NCBI GenBank assembly: GCA_010094025.1
Contig: ML991796.1
Coordinates: 248,001 to 312,000, forward strand
DNA length: 64,000 nt
Direction of reading: 5' to 3'
Origin: Viridothelium virens
Lineage: Eukaryota; Ascomycota; Dothideomycetes; Trypetheliales; Trypetheliaceae
The notes below the pieces were generated by a model, which worked only from the letters and a program-made list of their open reading frames with translations, did not search any database and was not told the origin of the DNA. A program made the position numbers and the translations under genes. This document shows positions 11,120-24,847 of the stretch, in pieces (the stretch's first letter is position 1; every line of letters starts with the position of its first letter).

Positions 11120-12923
11120 GTTTGCGAAACGGTTACAGGAAATATGAAGCTTCAACGACCAGAAGAGAAAGAGGTAAAGGTCCCAAATTGTCTTATTGAT
11201 GAAGCAAAGACAGAGAGAAGCAGATGAAGAGCGAAAGAATTGGAGCGCTTAAGAGGTATTAAGAGTAATGAGAGGGACCTACGAGAGAAATACTCGCATC
11301 GAGCCTCAGCAGAAGAGCATTTCCGGAATGGAATTATCCTGCATTCACAGCCATCCTTACTCGTCTGTTCGATACATATGAAGATAGGAATTGGGATTGT
11401 TTCAACTCTGGCTAATATAGCGGGTAGAGAGGAAGGATGGAGGGACAAGGATGTTATTTCTGCGATGAAAATATAAATTATTCCGTGAGGATTTTAGTAA
11501 AAGGCCTGTCAACCCCGCAACGAATGTTTCATTCCGGTAGTCTTAGGAGCAGGGACAGGCATCACGAACTTCCTAAAACTAGGTGCTACCTACCCTAGGT
11601 AGGTATATAGACTTCGATCATCTAGTCCTCCTATCCACAGGAGACTGTGCATCTGACCAAGTACCAGAGCCTAAGTGAAAGAATTGAAAGAGGACCCTTG
11701 TCCCTTAAAGCGGCGTGTTTCGTCTGTCAAAAATCCTCCAATTAGCAAACCAGATGAGCGAAACGCAAGAATGGCGAGCTGACGGTGGTGAGCACAAAGT
11801 GGGAAATGACAAGAGCTCCTGGAAAAGAAGAGCCATACGGAGTAATTGCTCGTACAACCTGCTCTCAAACTGCATCGTCAAGACCCTGCAGGCTGTGTAA
11901 GAAGTTGCAACCGAAATTAAAGTTGAGACGGCGCACCCCACATCGCGTGCTTGGCTGTTGCTCAGCCCGAAGCAACGTGCTCAGGCCGGCCCTGAGGTCG
12001 CGAGAAACTTATACATATGGGCAATCTGCAGACTTATTTCCGTCCAGCAGAACGCATTGCCTCCCTTATTCTCAGTACTCCCTGGCTGTACGGAGTACGT
12101 GACCTGCCGTATCGGGGCTGTAGCGCATTTCGTCTCGGTAAGGGCACGTGACCCGTATGCTACCTGACTTGCGGGTCTCCGCAACCTCCACCATCTCTCA
12201 ACATACATACATTTGCCTCAACAGTCGTAACGATCAATAAGCCCGCGGACTGTCGATGTTTCATTCTCATGACTTTACTTAACGGTAAACAGCGTACCAA
12301 AGACCTGTTGCGACTGACTCGATACAATGTATTTGAGAGCATTGCGCGATTATGCTGTGTGTGTATGACCTGAATCCCGTTCTCGATGACTCCAAAACCG
12401 TCCTCTACTCAAGGTAATTCATGAAACACCCCAGCTGTTCTACCTTCGTCCCATTCTCCGATCTTCTCGAAAGGCCGAAGTAGACCTCTCATCCACGTGT
12501 TTACCTCCTCCCCGCCAACTCAGTCTATACCGTCCGCGTTCTAGAAGACGGCAGATAGTGCATACCACGTATAACAGAGACTAGAAAAGTCGCACAACTT
12601 AACCATGCTGGTACGCTTCTCGAGGAATGTAAGCGTAGCAGATTCTATAGCGGTCTTCTATCATTCGCTTACAGTGGATATTATAAACATTCCAAGTCAT
12701 CGCTAAACGCTGTCTATGCTTTTTTAGAAGACAAGAATATTCATTCTAGTCTAAGTCCGAAATACTGCTACTTATGCGACAATATCAAGCCAGTGCTAGC
12801 ATTAATACTGTGGTGATAGCAAATCGATGATGCAAGGCGCATAACGTGCGCCAAAATGATTGGGGAAATAGATGTGTTCGTTAGTGTGACAGTGTGATTA
12901 ACTCAACCAAATCCACTTCAAGT
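11120..12923. other. Gene-poor region (1.8 kb)
   Basis: No supportable gene. Short unrelated open frames occur on both strands without family resemblance. A near-palindrome built from TACCTACC and GGTAGGTA lies at about 11588-11608. The region holds the promoter of the secreted-protein gene at its left end. Confidence 0.4.
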
Positions 12924-14294
12924 CTAGGCTAGCTCTGCTTCGATCAGTCCTTCTGCGTCGGCTCGAGCTTTATGGAATTTGACCACTTTTAGACCCGCTT
13001 GTGACAGCAGAGCTGTCCATTGAGCTTCCGTGCGCTCCATGCCATTCAATAGGGCCATCATATTTATGTCCAACAGAGCCGGATAGAGTGGAGTACCCTT
13101 GGCTGGAAGCACCCATTCAAAGATCAGTAACTTGCTATAACGAGATGTCATCGCCGCAGCAGTTTGTCGCAAAATTTCGACGCAGTCACTGTCAGGCCAG
13201 TCGTGAAAGATGGTACGGAAATAATAGACACGCGCACCCCATACTGGCTGTGGTGTAAAGAAATCGTGCTTCTGACGGGTAATTGCTGCATCTAGGTGCT
13301 TAATGTTATCGATGACTGGGGCGGTGTCCTGCAAGATCAACTTTCCGGGTGCGTTCGGGAAGGCTTCATGGAATGATGCGAGGTCATGACCTTCGCCGCC
13401 TCCGACGTCCACAAGTAGAACGGCGCTAGGATCATCGGTCTTTGCACCTGCCAGTATCATGTCCTGAACTGAGAATGTGGCATACCAGGGTGGACGTGTT
13501 TCAAGCTGTCCAGCCATGAATGCATTGAAGTTACTCATCATTGGTGGGTCTTTAATCAAATAGGGAAACATGAGATCGTTGGTACGATTGCAATCCTGAA
13601 ACGGACCTGGAGGGCCGCTGACGTTCTTGAAGCCCGTTCGCTCAAGGTAACGGGGCATGTTTGCTAGGGAACGGGTTGCAAGGTCAAACCTGTATGACAA
13701 TGTCAACCTCGAGAAGTATGGGCGCGTATACACAAAGTTACGTACATGAATTGATAACCGCCCAGAAGAGGCGGAGCTGTTAGTGTCTGTGAGATAGGCG
13801 TGGCCTCATAAGTTTGAATGTCCGTCTCGCGGAAGACTCCTAAGGCTACAAGCGGTCGCATCAATCGAACTACCCAATATACGCGCTCAGCCTCGAGTTA
13901 GATGTGTCATGAGGCCGGAGCCTTATTTACCAATCAACATTTCTTCTCCACCGCAGCTTGTAGAAAGCTCCTTTGCAGTTTTTGGCTTGCCAGCCTCAAC
14001 AAGGTCGATGACAACTCCCATTCTTATCAATACCATTAGGGCTGCAGGAGCATGAGGCTAATGTCAATCAAAGTGTCAGTGGATTTTCGCGTGCTTCAAC
14101 GACAGCCGTGACGCCAGTCTCACCGACATGATCATTTTCCAGATAGTTTCGATAGGCGGCTGGAGCCTGTTGGCACTGTGATTGACGACTTCGAAGAGCT
14201 CCTTGCGTAAGGTCTCATCCTGAATGTTTGTAGAAAGCGATTCAAGCTCGGTGGCAAGCGCACCAATTCGAGATTTGATACTTGACGAGGCCAT
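12924..14294 (-). CDS. Fungal O-methyltransferase (family 2, plant-type)
   Basis: Four exons on the minus strand: 14294-14124, 14057-13931, 13869-13746, 13689-12924, giving 395 residues. The N-terminal helical/winged-helix dimerisation part includes LMRPLVALGVFRETDIQTYEA. The C-terminal part has SAM motif I VDVGGGEGHDL (residues 234-244), the following LQDT, and the catalytic base in FHDWPD (His about 303). This matches the O-methyltransferase family 2 used on phenolic or polyketide hydroxyls in secondary metabolism. The start MASSSIKSRIGALATELESL matches the usual N-terminus; an in-frame ATG at 14375 would add 27 residues. It lies 3.3 kb from the FAD monooxygenase, a pairing typical of metabolite tailoring, but no backbone synthase is present here. 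Confidence 0.88.
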
Positions 14295-16623
14295 TTTGCA
14301 CAAGAAATCTTGGAACGGCTGACTCTGCACACCATGGGATAAGGACGGCGAGTGTTTTAAGACTTTCTCGGCCATTCATAGGACGGGAGGTCTTGTCTCA
14401 GCCTCGCAATATGCCGGGCGGCACGAATGGAGGCGGAGATACGCCATGAGAGCATCGATGCTTCGAGAGCTGAAGACACACCAGATGGGGGTATCCGATT
14501 CGAGCGCAGATTGACGAGCCAGGTTGTTGGAACATACTTGTGTATCCAAGAGATCATCTTCTGCGAATATACCATCACTTAGGAAGTTGGAGGTTTCACA
14601 GCGAACAGAGTCAATTGGAGGGTATGTCTCCTACACTGTGTAAGTCCGGTGAAGGGATGCATCAAAGCTGCCGATACGCGAGGTGTGCAATTGGCCAAAT
14701 CGTGCTTCACCCACTGATTACTATTTTCTTGGTTCAATCCGGAATGTGGGACCTGTTTGCGGCGCAGAATCTGTGAGCCACAGTGGTGCCCCACATCTGC
14801 AGTCAATCCCAGCTTGGGTGTAACATGGCTGGAAGCATTTCGATTCTGTTGCTGAAGCTCCGAGGAAAGCCACTCAATGAATGGGTAGCGTTGCAGAAGA
14901 CACCTTCGCGTGTAGAATGAATCAGGTCTGCAACCGATATGCTATATGCTGAGAGTTGCGTTGGATCTGCTAAGGATTAGAAGGTGAAGAACGTTCGCGA
15001 GTTCGGGTTGGGCTTTCGGGCCCCACATGGGCTGAATCTTAAGCTTATGCTGGCGCAAGGCGTGAGGATATCTACTTTATCGAATCTGCTGAGCAGGGAA
15101 GACTTAAGTTGGTGGCGTATCGATTGGTATGCAGCTGGCCCTTTGCGATCGATCAAAACAAGCGTATCGTAATCCGTGGTCCTTAGCAAGGATCCTAGCA
15201 TGTTGCAGATTGTGATTTACTTGGATACTCTATCTCGCGACTGCAACCAAAGACGAAGTCACTGCATGCTCTTTTTGGCAAATCTTAAGCCTCCCGTGAA
15301 CGAGAAACCTCAACGGCTTAAGAAATCTATCATCAAGTTCTCGTCATTACTAGTGCGCTTTACAAGATAATGTACAGCAGCGGAATGGTCTAGAAAAATT
15401 AGTTTGAGGGTCCCGGGGTACTCTACATTAAGGTACTCTTCTTCAGGTACCTCAGGTACCTGAGGTAACATAGCATCACAGAAACTGCTGTTTACCGCTT
15501 ATCTACCGTATCCCTTGTCCGGCTACCGCGGGCTGTTGCGCACGGATAGTTTTTGTATAAGGGATTCAACCATCTTGGAGGAGAGTACTGTAAAGGGATT
15601 TATCTTGAACGAGACTTTAGAGTATTTTGAAATCATCATCTATAGAACTCCTCAGATATGCTATGTAATATGTTCTGATTTGAATTATTAGAGTCCTGTG
15701 TACAAGAATATCTTGCGTGGGGGTTTTACTTCTACGGCTAACTACATCCGGGTTTTGGTATCTTTTGATCCGTGCGTACGATAGAGCACGATAACAGCCT
15801 ATTCTACCCGGACAGATTAAGTTGGCTCAAGCGGCACAGGACAAACATCGTTAACCGAATGACAGTGTTTTCAGCTGAAAATGATCTTCCTGTAGAGTAG
15901 CCTTCACGGGGCATTCATACGTCGGGTCTGACTTGGAAACGAATAGAGACGGGTAGGTTACAAACACGCCAATCAGTCCAACTGCACCTTGGCGTCATTA
16001 ACGCTGTCAACAACATACGAAGCTCTTCAATTGAGATGTCTAACTAATACAGCTCTTGAAAAAACATGAAGTTTTGGGGAAAGCTGTGTTCTGCTAGTGG
16101 GTAGGCTTTCTTACGACCGGTGAAGAAGGGTTGTTTCGATCTGACCAGCTTTCCAAAGCATCGTGAGATAAGTTGAAGCATATCGTGGCGTAGGGTCAGC
16201 TGAACATAGCAACGATGAAATGAGCCCAGGCTTCGGCTTCTCTTCCAGTAGATCTTTTCCGATGTGTCTTTGACGCCCGGCAGGATCGACTAGAGTACCC
16301 TTAAGGTTTGCTCACAAACCCCCGTAGGTGAAAGCTCGTATTGCATGGAGGATGATGTATCTCTTGACTGGCTGATATTGGAAGAGCGGCAGGATTCTTA
16401 GGCTAAGTCAGCCCAAGTACAGTCTATTCTTGATCTTCAAATGTCCAACAGTACTACAGCTGAGAAACAGATATCGTCCGCTAGGGCTCTTCATCTTCAA
16501 ATATCTACCACACCCTCCCTTTAAGCATTATCTCGTATGCTTCTGACTTACTAAATAAATTAAGACACACAGCGAGTTGTGCTATCATTTCGTCGACGAG
16601 TTCCAAGGTTCATACCGCAAAAT
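14295..16623. other. Gene-poor region (2.3 kb) with a 20-bp perfect palindrome
   Basis: No gene I can support on either strand. A perfect 20-bp palindrome with core CCTCAGGTACCTGAGG lies at 15448-15467. The rest is unremarkable and contains many stops in all frames. The last few hundred bases would hold the promoter of the membrane-protein gene. Confidence 0.45.
15448..15467. repeat. 20-bp perfect palindrome
   Basis: The sequence equals its own reverse complement over 20 bases, centred on GGTACC, and is preceded by a related GGTAC repeat at 15432 and 15446. Similar AGGTAGGT/ACCTACC words occur at about 11588, 41403 and 58246. The role is unknown; it could be a dyad binding site or a relic of a repeat. 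Confidence 0.6.
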
Positions 16624-17875
16624 ATGGAAGCGACGGCAAGCTATGGTCCTCCAAACCTCAACAAAGGGCCGGGTATCCTTGCTGTCAGCTGGATCGAGGC
16701 TGGGGTGGGTCTTGTAGTTCTATCTGCAAGAATCTATACTCGATCACGGATTGTCCGTAATATGGGATGGGACGATTGGACCATGGTCTTCGCAACTGTA
16801 AGCCGGGATAAATTTGGCATGAACACAAGCTGATTGTTGTGCAAGATTTTGGCGCTTGTAACGACGATCTTGGTCACTCTGGAGGTCAATTTTGGAGTCG
16901 GTCGACACGCTATTCATCTCGAGCCCCAGGACGTCATTAGTGCTGTGAAAATAATCTGGCTCACGGTTCCGTTCTCAACTATGAGCGCATGTTTCGGCAA
17001 AATTTCCATCTCCCTACTCTTGATGCAAATTATCAATCGAAATCGAGCCGGAAAGATCTTCCTTTCGTGCTTGATCATTACTTTATTCATAGTGAATCTC
17101 CTTCTCACAATCATCACCTTTGCACAGTGCAGGCCTGTTACATTTCTTTGGGACAAATTAAATCCGCACGTGGGATATGCGGGCAAGTGTTGGAGTCCAG
17201 ACGTTCAGAAGAACTATGGATACTTCCAAGGCGGTATGATATGCATGCAATGGACTCCGTCCGACTGAATGTGTTGACAATTAGTTTGCAGCATTCTCCT
17301 CAGCAAGTGATCTCGCACTTGCCATTTTTCCTGTTCCAATCATCTGGAAGCTGCAGATGAAGCTCAGAGTCAAGCTTGGTCTCGCTGCAGTTCTGAGCCT
17401 AGGTGTTGTCGCCGCAGCGGCGGCCTGCATAAAGACCGTAGAGCTTCGTAATCTTGCTACGCCGGACTTTACCTGGGACGCCACTGACCTTGTCTACTGG
17501 TACATCACGGAGAACTGGATCATCGTTATTGCGGCATGTATACCTACCCTTGCCCCTCTCTATTCCATTCTGCGCGGAAAACAGAGTCGTGAAAGTTTCC
17601 TGCAGCAGGGGCGTCACCGACATAGACTTTCGTTTGACAAGCTAAAGACCTGGTTCGGCTCGTGGAAATTTCACTCTCTCTTCTCTAACCGTAGTAGCGA
17701 ACACTCTCCATCGTTGACGAAGAGCTCTCAGAAGGATTCGGGCCTGGTCTGTTCAGGTGACTCGTTTAAAACAGTGGTGCCAGCAAAGGAGAGCCACCTC
17801 GCTGAAGGTCATAATGAGCTCCAAGCAAGAAATCAGATGGAGATTGAAAAGACTACGCAGGTATCAATTGTCTAG
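16624..17875 (+). CDS. Seven-helix fungal integral membrane protein (rhodopsin-like, PTH11-related)
   Basis: Three exons, 16624-16797, 16846-17233 and 17292-17875, giving 381 residues. About seven hydrophobic helices are seen: WIEAGVGLVVLSARIYTR, ILALVTTILVTLEV, VKIIWLTVPFSTMSAC, FLSCLIITLFIVNLLLTIITF, LALAIFPVPIIWKL, LGLAAVLSLGVVAAAAA and NWIIVIAACIPTLAPLY. The landmarks GWDDWTM, G.G+H, FGKISI..LL, FAQCRPV...WD and DLALA+.P.P+IW.L are those of the fungal rhodopsin-like domain family that includes the PTH11-related receptors. There is no N-terminal CFEM domain and no signal peptide. The C-terminal 95 residues are a soluble Ser/Lys-rich cytosolic tail. Ligand and function are unknown. Acceptor 17291 was preferred to 17284 because only it keeps the frame. 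Confidence 0.88.
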
Positions 17876-18363
17876 AAAGGCTAATCATATACCCGAACAG
17901 TTGTCTCTCCTAATGGACCATCTACAAAAGCTTACTGCTTAATTAATTGTTATCAGGGGTTCCAATTATCGGCCAGTTACCATCTAAACCGACCACGCTA
18001 CTGATGAATGTATGCGGTTATCATGGAGTGAGACGATGGTTCTTATGTATGGGTCATGAAATACCTGTTGTCTAAATACTATCTTGAATATTACTTTATT
18101 CTATTTTACCAAAGTTTCAAGGGTTCATTTGAGCGGTCCGGGGATAATGTTGTTATCAGAGTAGCTGTACCCAAGGCACCTTCACGGCCGACACCGCAAT
18201 AGCAACTGCACGAAGCTATCCGAGATAGGTATATAACCGTTGTTTCCCATCCACCTTCAAGAAGCGTTGAGGCATAAGGAGAATCCTGGTGAAAGACCGG
18301 GATCAGCTATCTCACAATGGACGTGTGATCTTAACACCGACACTGGTGGATATCCCAAATCGC
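17876..18363. other. Intergenic
   Basis: About 490 bases between the membrane-protein gene and the BTB remnant. It is AT-rich near 18060-18120. No feature recognised. Confidence 0.4.
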
Positions 18364-19000
18364 ATGAGTCAGATAGCTGCATTTTGTGTTGGCCAATCGA
18401 CAAATGTCCTTCTCCGCATGCATGAACAATTCCTTTGCTCCAGCTCAGACGTCTTCAGAGCAACGCTTTGCCGGACCTGGAAAGAATCAAAGACTCATCT
18501 GAATCTGCCTGGAGATGAGTTAGAGACATTCGGTTTTATTTGCAGTGAGTCCACTCGTGGATGTCTCTGGTGCATGAAGTGACGATCCGAGCACATCCAA
18601 ACAGTAGGAGACTTTGAAATAAGCGCTCATCTCCGGAGAGAAGCCCAAGAATGGTGACTTTGATGTCGTCACAGACACGATCCTTAAATTGAAGTAAATT
18701 CCCAACTCTCAATGCATCCTATGGAACCTGACAGGCGAGGACGTAAGCTGTGTCTTCGAGGCCATACCCACGTGTTCGAACGCTTGATATGTCATGTTGG
18801 ACCTATATGTTGCAAACGCGAGGAAAGAATGACCGAGGTCCGTGAGAGCCAAAGAGAAGGGTTACAACTTCGAGTTTTGGCCAGAACTCTTTCGAATCTC
18901 GCTAGCCAATCGTGCAGCCTCATCGGTCGAAAGAGCGAGTCACATCATTCGCGACCGGAAGGAAATTGGTAAGCCATGCTGCAAAGTCTGTTTGTTGTAG
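18364..19000 (+). pseudogene. Decayed BTB/POZ-domain gene
   Basis: Residues such as FCVGQSTNVLLRMHEQFLCS, then SDVFRATLCRTWKESKTHLN and LPGDELETFGF, match the core of fungal BTB/POZ proteins ('VHRALLCSSSPFFRAAL...FKES....LPEDDPETFELF'). After a stop at about 18580 the family-like reading resumes in another frame: DFDVVTDTILKLK, GEDVSCVFEAIPT, YVMLDLYVANARKE, then a C-terminal-like segment GYNFEFWPELFRISLANRA...RDRKEIGKPCCKVC. That second frame contains at least three in-frame stops. The pieces are in the right order for a BTB protein, so this looks like one decayed host gene and not chance. Expression is unlikely. Confidence 0.62.
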
Positions 19001-19059
19001 GACTCTCAAATCCCGTCAATGGGATGCAATCTATGCAGATTGCCAGCATGCAGGTCTCG

Positions 19060-19635
19060 TCATGAGGACACTTGGGATTGCTGCGTTCGCGCTTGTATTT
19101 GCATAATCTTGGGAGATCTCAGTTATGGCTTCCCATGTACCGGGCCGGAATTCAAGACTGACCTCAACTTTCTTCTCTTCGCTTCGCTTCTGAATTTCCG
19201 CAATCTGGTCTTCCACCCGTTTTCTGATACTGTTTAGCTGACACTGCAAAAGATTTCAGGTAGCCAGAGTATGACCAACATCTCCTTGGTAATGTAATCC
19301 AGGCGGCCATCTACGGCCATTGTTGCTTCGACCTTGTCTTGTTTCAGAAGTACAGGCCCCACCAATTTGTAGATTCCAGCATCATCGGCAAGTTTTGTGA
19401 ATTCCTGGTTGCGAATCAGATGCCAGCTTCGACCGAGCAAAGTCTTACAGTACCTTCTGCACTCCTTTGTTTTCCTGTTCTTGAGCCTCGAGCTTTTGTC
19501 GTGCTTGGACGGTAGATTGTAGTTCTGGATGGTATCAGCTTCCGCTAGAGATATTGATTGGTACGTTATCCTACCTGTTTGAAGATTTTGGTAATCGTCT
19601 GATAGAGCCTGAAGCTCCTTTTGCTCATCGGCCAT
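19060..19635 (-). CDS. YKE2: Prefoldin subunit 6
   Basis: Five exons on the minus strand: 19635-19575, 19524-19454, 19404-19280, 19223-19163, 19080-19060, giving 112 residues. Prefoldin is a cytosolic hexameric chaperone that passes nascent actin and tubulin to CCT. The protein has the beta-type prefoldin layout: N-terminal coiled coil (MADEQKELQALSDDYQNLQT, then ELQSTVQARQKLEAQ), the beta-hairpin region KLVGPVLLKQDKVEAT with YKLVGPVL, and a C-terminal coiled coil (KEIKRVEDQIAEIQKRSEEKKVE). The last exon is short and the least certain part; without that intron the frame runs on to a stop at 19031. The gene is head to head with VPS4, with 387 bases between the starts. Confidence 0.85.
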
Positions 19636-20022
19636 TGTTGAAGGAAGATGGGAAGATGCAAGTGGTTTGGCCGGGGAAAGTCTGCCCGGCCGTGCCAGCA
19701 AACGCGGGGGCTGCCGAGCAACGCGGGACGCTCACATCACGATCAATCCGCTTCAACTGGCCGCCACCAAAACACGTTTGGTACCTAGGGAGCGACGCCC
19801 TTCCCTCCTCCAACTAGTCCCCACGGTTTTGCGAATTTTCGAGTCTCCTTAGCCGTCCGGATTTGAACAACGAATCTTCCTCTGCGAGACAGGCAGTCTT
19901 CCAGCTCAAATCCTTTTGCGCCTACAAAGATCGCTACCAATCATAAGACCAGCATAAATCCTATCGGCGACCCAATAAACTTCGGCACGCCTTGATAAGG
20001 TGATCAGATAACATCCGACATC
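19636..20022. promoter_or_regulatory. Divergent promoter shared by prefoldin 6 and VPS4
   Basis: 387 bases separate the divergent start codons of two housekeeping genes, so both promoters must lie here or overlap. GC-rich in 19660-19810. No individual element is assigned. Confidence 0.55.
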
Positions 20023-21544
<1,522 letters not shown>

Positions 21545-21843
21545 GTCTGATATCGAAGGAGGGCAAGGTTCACGCCGTATGAATTGTTTGTGCATGCAAA
21601 GCGTCTGGCGTATGGTGCACGGTGCGAGGAAGGAAACAGTGCTCGTTCTGTACCGCGGTTCCTGGGGCTCTGATTGGTTCAGCACATTTAGCTACCGTAT
21701 GTAGAGACATCAGCTCAACTCTTCGGAATGTGAACCTTTCCGATCAACAATCTTTCCAGACGAAATGGCGAAAATCGATCTTGACTGATCGTACGAAGTC
21801 TACATGAGTTACCTCATATCGGACTGAATGCGGTACATTCTCA
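21545..21843. other. Intergenic between VPS4 and the flavoprotein gene
   Basis: About 300 bases between two genes on the same strand. No feature recognised. Confidence 0.5.
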
Positions 21844-23521
21844 ATGTTCCAGCCTTTGAAGTTCCTCGCAGGAATCTGCCTATTCACGCCTTTTCAGCTC
21901 CTCCTCCGCACCACCCAGACTGGGGCTGACGATGCTTCAACAATGGCATCGAAGGAGGTGGCAATAATTGGTGAATACCCTGATCGAGGCGAGCTAGACC
22001 CCGCTGATTGGATGTCCAGGTGCCGGCGCTGGAGGGACGTCGGCAGCCTACTTTCTCAAACAATATGCTGCAGAAGCTGGCACCAGTGTGAAAATCACCA
22101 TTTTCGACCGAAACCCTTACATTGGTGGCCGTTCTACCACCGTCGACGCGTGGGATAACCCCGCGGAACCAGTGGAGCTAGGTGCCTCAATATTTGTCCA
22201 GGTCAACAAGAATCTCGTAGATGCTGCGAAGCACTTCGATCTCTCGACAGATGGCATGTCCAAAGGGAAGACTGCTTCAAGTGGTCCACAACTGGGTATA
22301 TGGAATGGAGAAGAATTTGTCATAACGACATCTGCGAACAGTGACTGGTGGAACATGGCCAAAATTTTGTACCGATACGGCTGGGCTCCGATCAAGACAA
22401 ATCGCCTGATGAAAGAAGTCGTTGGTAGATTCCTCAAGATGTACGAAGCGCCAAACTTCCCATGGTCCTCGCTTTCAGACATTCTGTCCGAGCTTGGTTT
22501 AATCAAGGCTACTGGGGTTACTGGAGAGCAGTATTTGAAGGAGAAAGGCGTCAGTGACCTGTTTGCACGAGAGATCATACAGGCCAGCACTCGCGTGAAT
22601 TATGCACAGAACCTTCCACTGATCCATGGTGTCGAGACAATGGTTTGCATGGCCACGGATGGCGCGATGTCAATTGAAGGAGGTAATTGGCAGATATTCG
22701 ACTGCATGGCGCATTCTGCATCGAACGACATTCAACTCGATACCAATGTGACCACTTTACGGAAGTTGCCAGATGAAGGATATGAAGTCCACTGGACAAG
22801 GTCCGGGGACACCTTGGATATGACACCGTCAAGGAAAAGGTATGACTCGGTCGTGTTCGCCGCTCCCTACCAGTTTTCGAATATCCACCTCGACGTTTCG
22901 GTTTTCAAAATACCTGATAGAGTATCCTACGTTGAACTGCATGTCACGTTGTTCGCGTCTCCCCATGCGTTGTCTCCTGCCGCATTCGGCTTGAAGCCTA
23001 GTGAAGCAGTCCCTCAGATCATTTTGACGACGCTCCAACCAGATGAAAAGCCAGGGGCGAACCCTCATTATGATGCTAAAGCTGGCTTCTTCAGTATCAG
23101 CACTTTACGTGAAGCTCAAAATCCTAACACCAATCCTCCGAGAACCGAATACATCTACAAAATATTCTCTCCAAAACCCGCACAATCTGACTTCATTGCC
23201 CAGATTCTGGGATTGGACCCACATAACATTAAGGATGAGATCAGCAAAGACCATGTGACATGGATTCATCGCAAAGTCTGGAATTCATATCCGTATGAGT
23301 ATCCAAGAGTGACCTTCGAAGAACTGAGGCTGGACCGCAACCTGTGGTACACCAGCGGAATTGAGGGTTTCATCAGCACTATGGAGACTAGCAGCCTGAT
23401 GGGCATGAACATTGCAAGGCTAATCGTGGACGAATGGTTGAAAGAAAAGACGCTTGCCGAGGAGACTACGAGGGCGCTTGATTCTCTTGTACAGCAAAAG
23501 CCACTAAAGGCCAAGCTGTGA
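21844..23521 (+). CDS. Prenylcysteine oxidase-like flavoprotein
   Basis: Two exons, 21844-21970 and 22020-23521, giving 542 residues. The 49-nt intron interrupts the FAD-binding glycine loop, which reads VAIIGAGAGGTSAAYFLKQY (from about residue 39). The ribose-binding acidic residue and R.P.+GGR motif follow (FDRNPYIGGRSTTVD), as in prenylcysteine lyase/oxidase, a lysosomal or vacuolar enzyme that breaks down prenylcysteines left by protein turnover. The N-terminus (MFQPLKFLAGICLFTPFQLLL) is a signal peptide or anchor, consistent with a secretory location. The C-terminal part, with GFISTMETSSLMGMNIARLI, is typical of FAD-dependent amine-oxidase-like folds. ATG codon 34 is an alternative start that would lose the signal sequence. 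Substrate assignment rests on family only. Confidence 0.88.
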
Positions 23522-24847
23522 TAACGAGTAACGGAGCACTTGGTGTTCTGAGCTTACTTATCTGGCGCTTCCTGTCTGCTAAGAACCAGCTCCACGTTTA
23601 CATGTTACACCGAGACCAAACTTTTGCCACCTTAATCATTGGTTTGTCTTCGACACAGTCCACAGGCCAACGTGGTTCCAGCCGACGGGCTGCGAGAATC
23701 TCATCCCGGGGAGCGGCTCATGTTGCACCATTCATCTGGCTAGTGTGAGAGCAGGACCCGAGCGACACCGTTGTGCCACTTTTAAGGGCGTGTCTTACTT
23801 TGAAACTGTCAGACAAAAAGCTGAGGAGAATCTCCGCTTGATCTTGGTTGTAACTCTGTTGGGTCCAAGAATCTCTGACCTGACTGGGTTTCACCTCCAC
23901 CTATACCGAAGTGGCGGCGTCGTATACCATTCCCGATATTCCTGCGCGGACCCGTCTCCTCGTGGTAGTGAAGAAATCGATCTGAAAACAGAAAACAAGA
24001 GGCTGCCGAGTAAATGATTGTCTTGTATCCGGTTGTCGGCATAGGTTGGGAAGATTTTTATGGTTGGAAGAGAAACATTTGCACAAGACTACGGCTCTGC
24101 GCAACCTCAAGTGCCTCCATGCAAGGTACTAGCAGTCACTGGATTTAGCCCTTGCGTCACGCTTCAATTCCTACGTCAAATGTTTTCTCCAAGATACGAA
24201 ATACGCAAACAATAAAGTGTCCCTGCGGGTTTTTCTAATTTGCCAAGCCCTCATTGCTCCACTTTTCGTTTTCTCGATTATTCTCGTGACTTACCGCGCT
24301 GTTACAGTTACTGCCACTATTGATGGAGGGTACGGGAAATAGCTCTGATAATTGGTTGGTAACCAACGACATTTTGTCCGCCTGCACCAACCCCGCAATT
24401 TTAGCCCCGGTCCTATAATTCCTAGTCTGAGAACGTAGCATACAGCCGTATTTGCGGGGGCAAGGTTTCGCCAAGCATTCCAAAAGGGCAATAACAAGGG
24501 CATAACTCGACTGAAATGGTGGAAATGGCATCTGATCAGATCTTCGGACCATGTCGGCGGACCACACCTTGGAGGCATTACTCGTGATGCTAGTACAGGA
24601 TTAGCCCTGCAGAATTCAACTAATCATCCGTGCAAGCATGGAAGCACTGTCATCGTGCAGCGAAAATTCGGGCAGTTGTCCCTGATATAGAAGAGGTAAG
24701 GTTACATAGCTTCTAATGGCTTCAGTCTCATTTCGTCCGGAGATAAAAGGCCCGCATATTCCTGGCTTTGGTCTCTGAGATTACTCATACCTCCATCACA
24801 CTTTCCGTTGAACAAGATTTTATCTACTTCATTCAAATTTACCCATA
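23522..24847. other. Gene-poor region with a TATA-like element
   Basis: 1.3 kb without a supportable gene. A GATAAAAGG element at about 24741 lies roughly 105 bases before the BYS1-like start and is a plausible TATA element. Nothing else recognised. Confidence 0.45.

Noticed and set aside
14357-14578. Open frame upstream of the O-methyltransferase on the same strand
   Set aside because: No domain and not joined to the methyltransferase by a convincing splice site.
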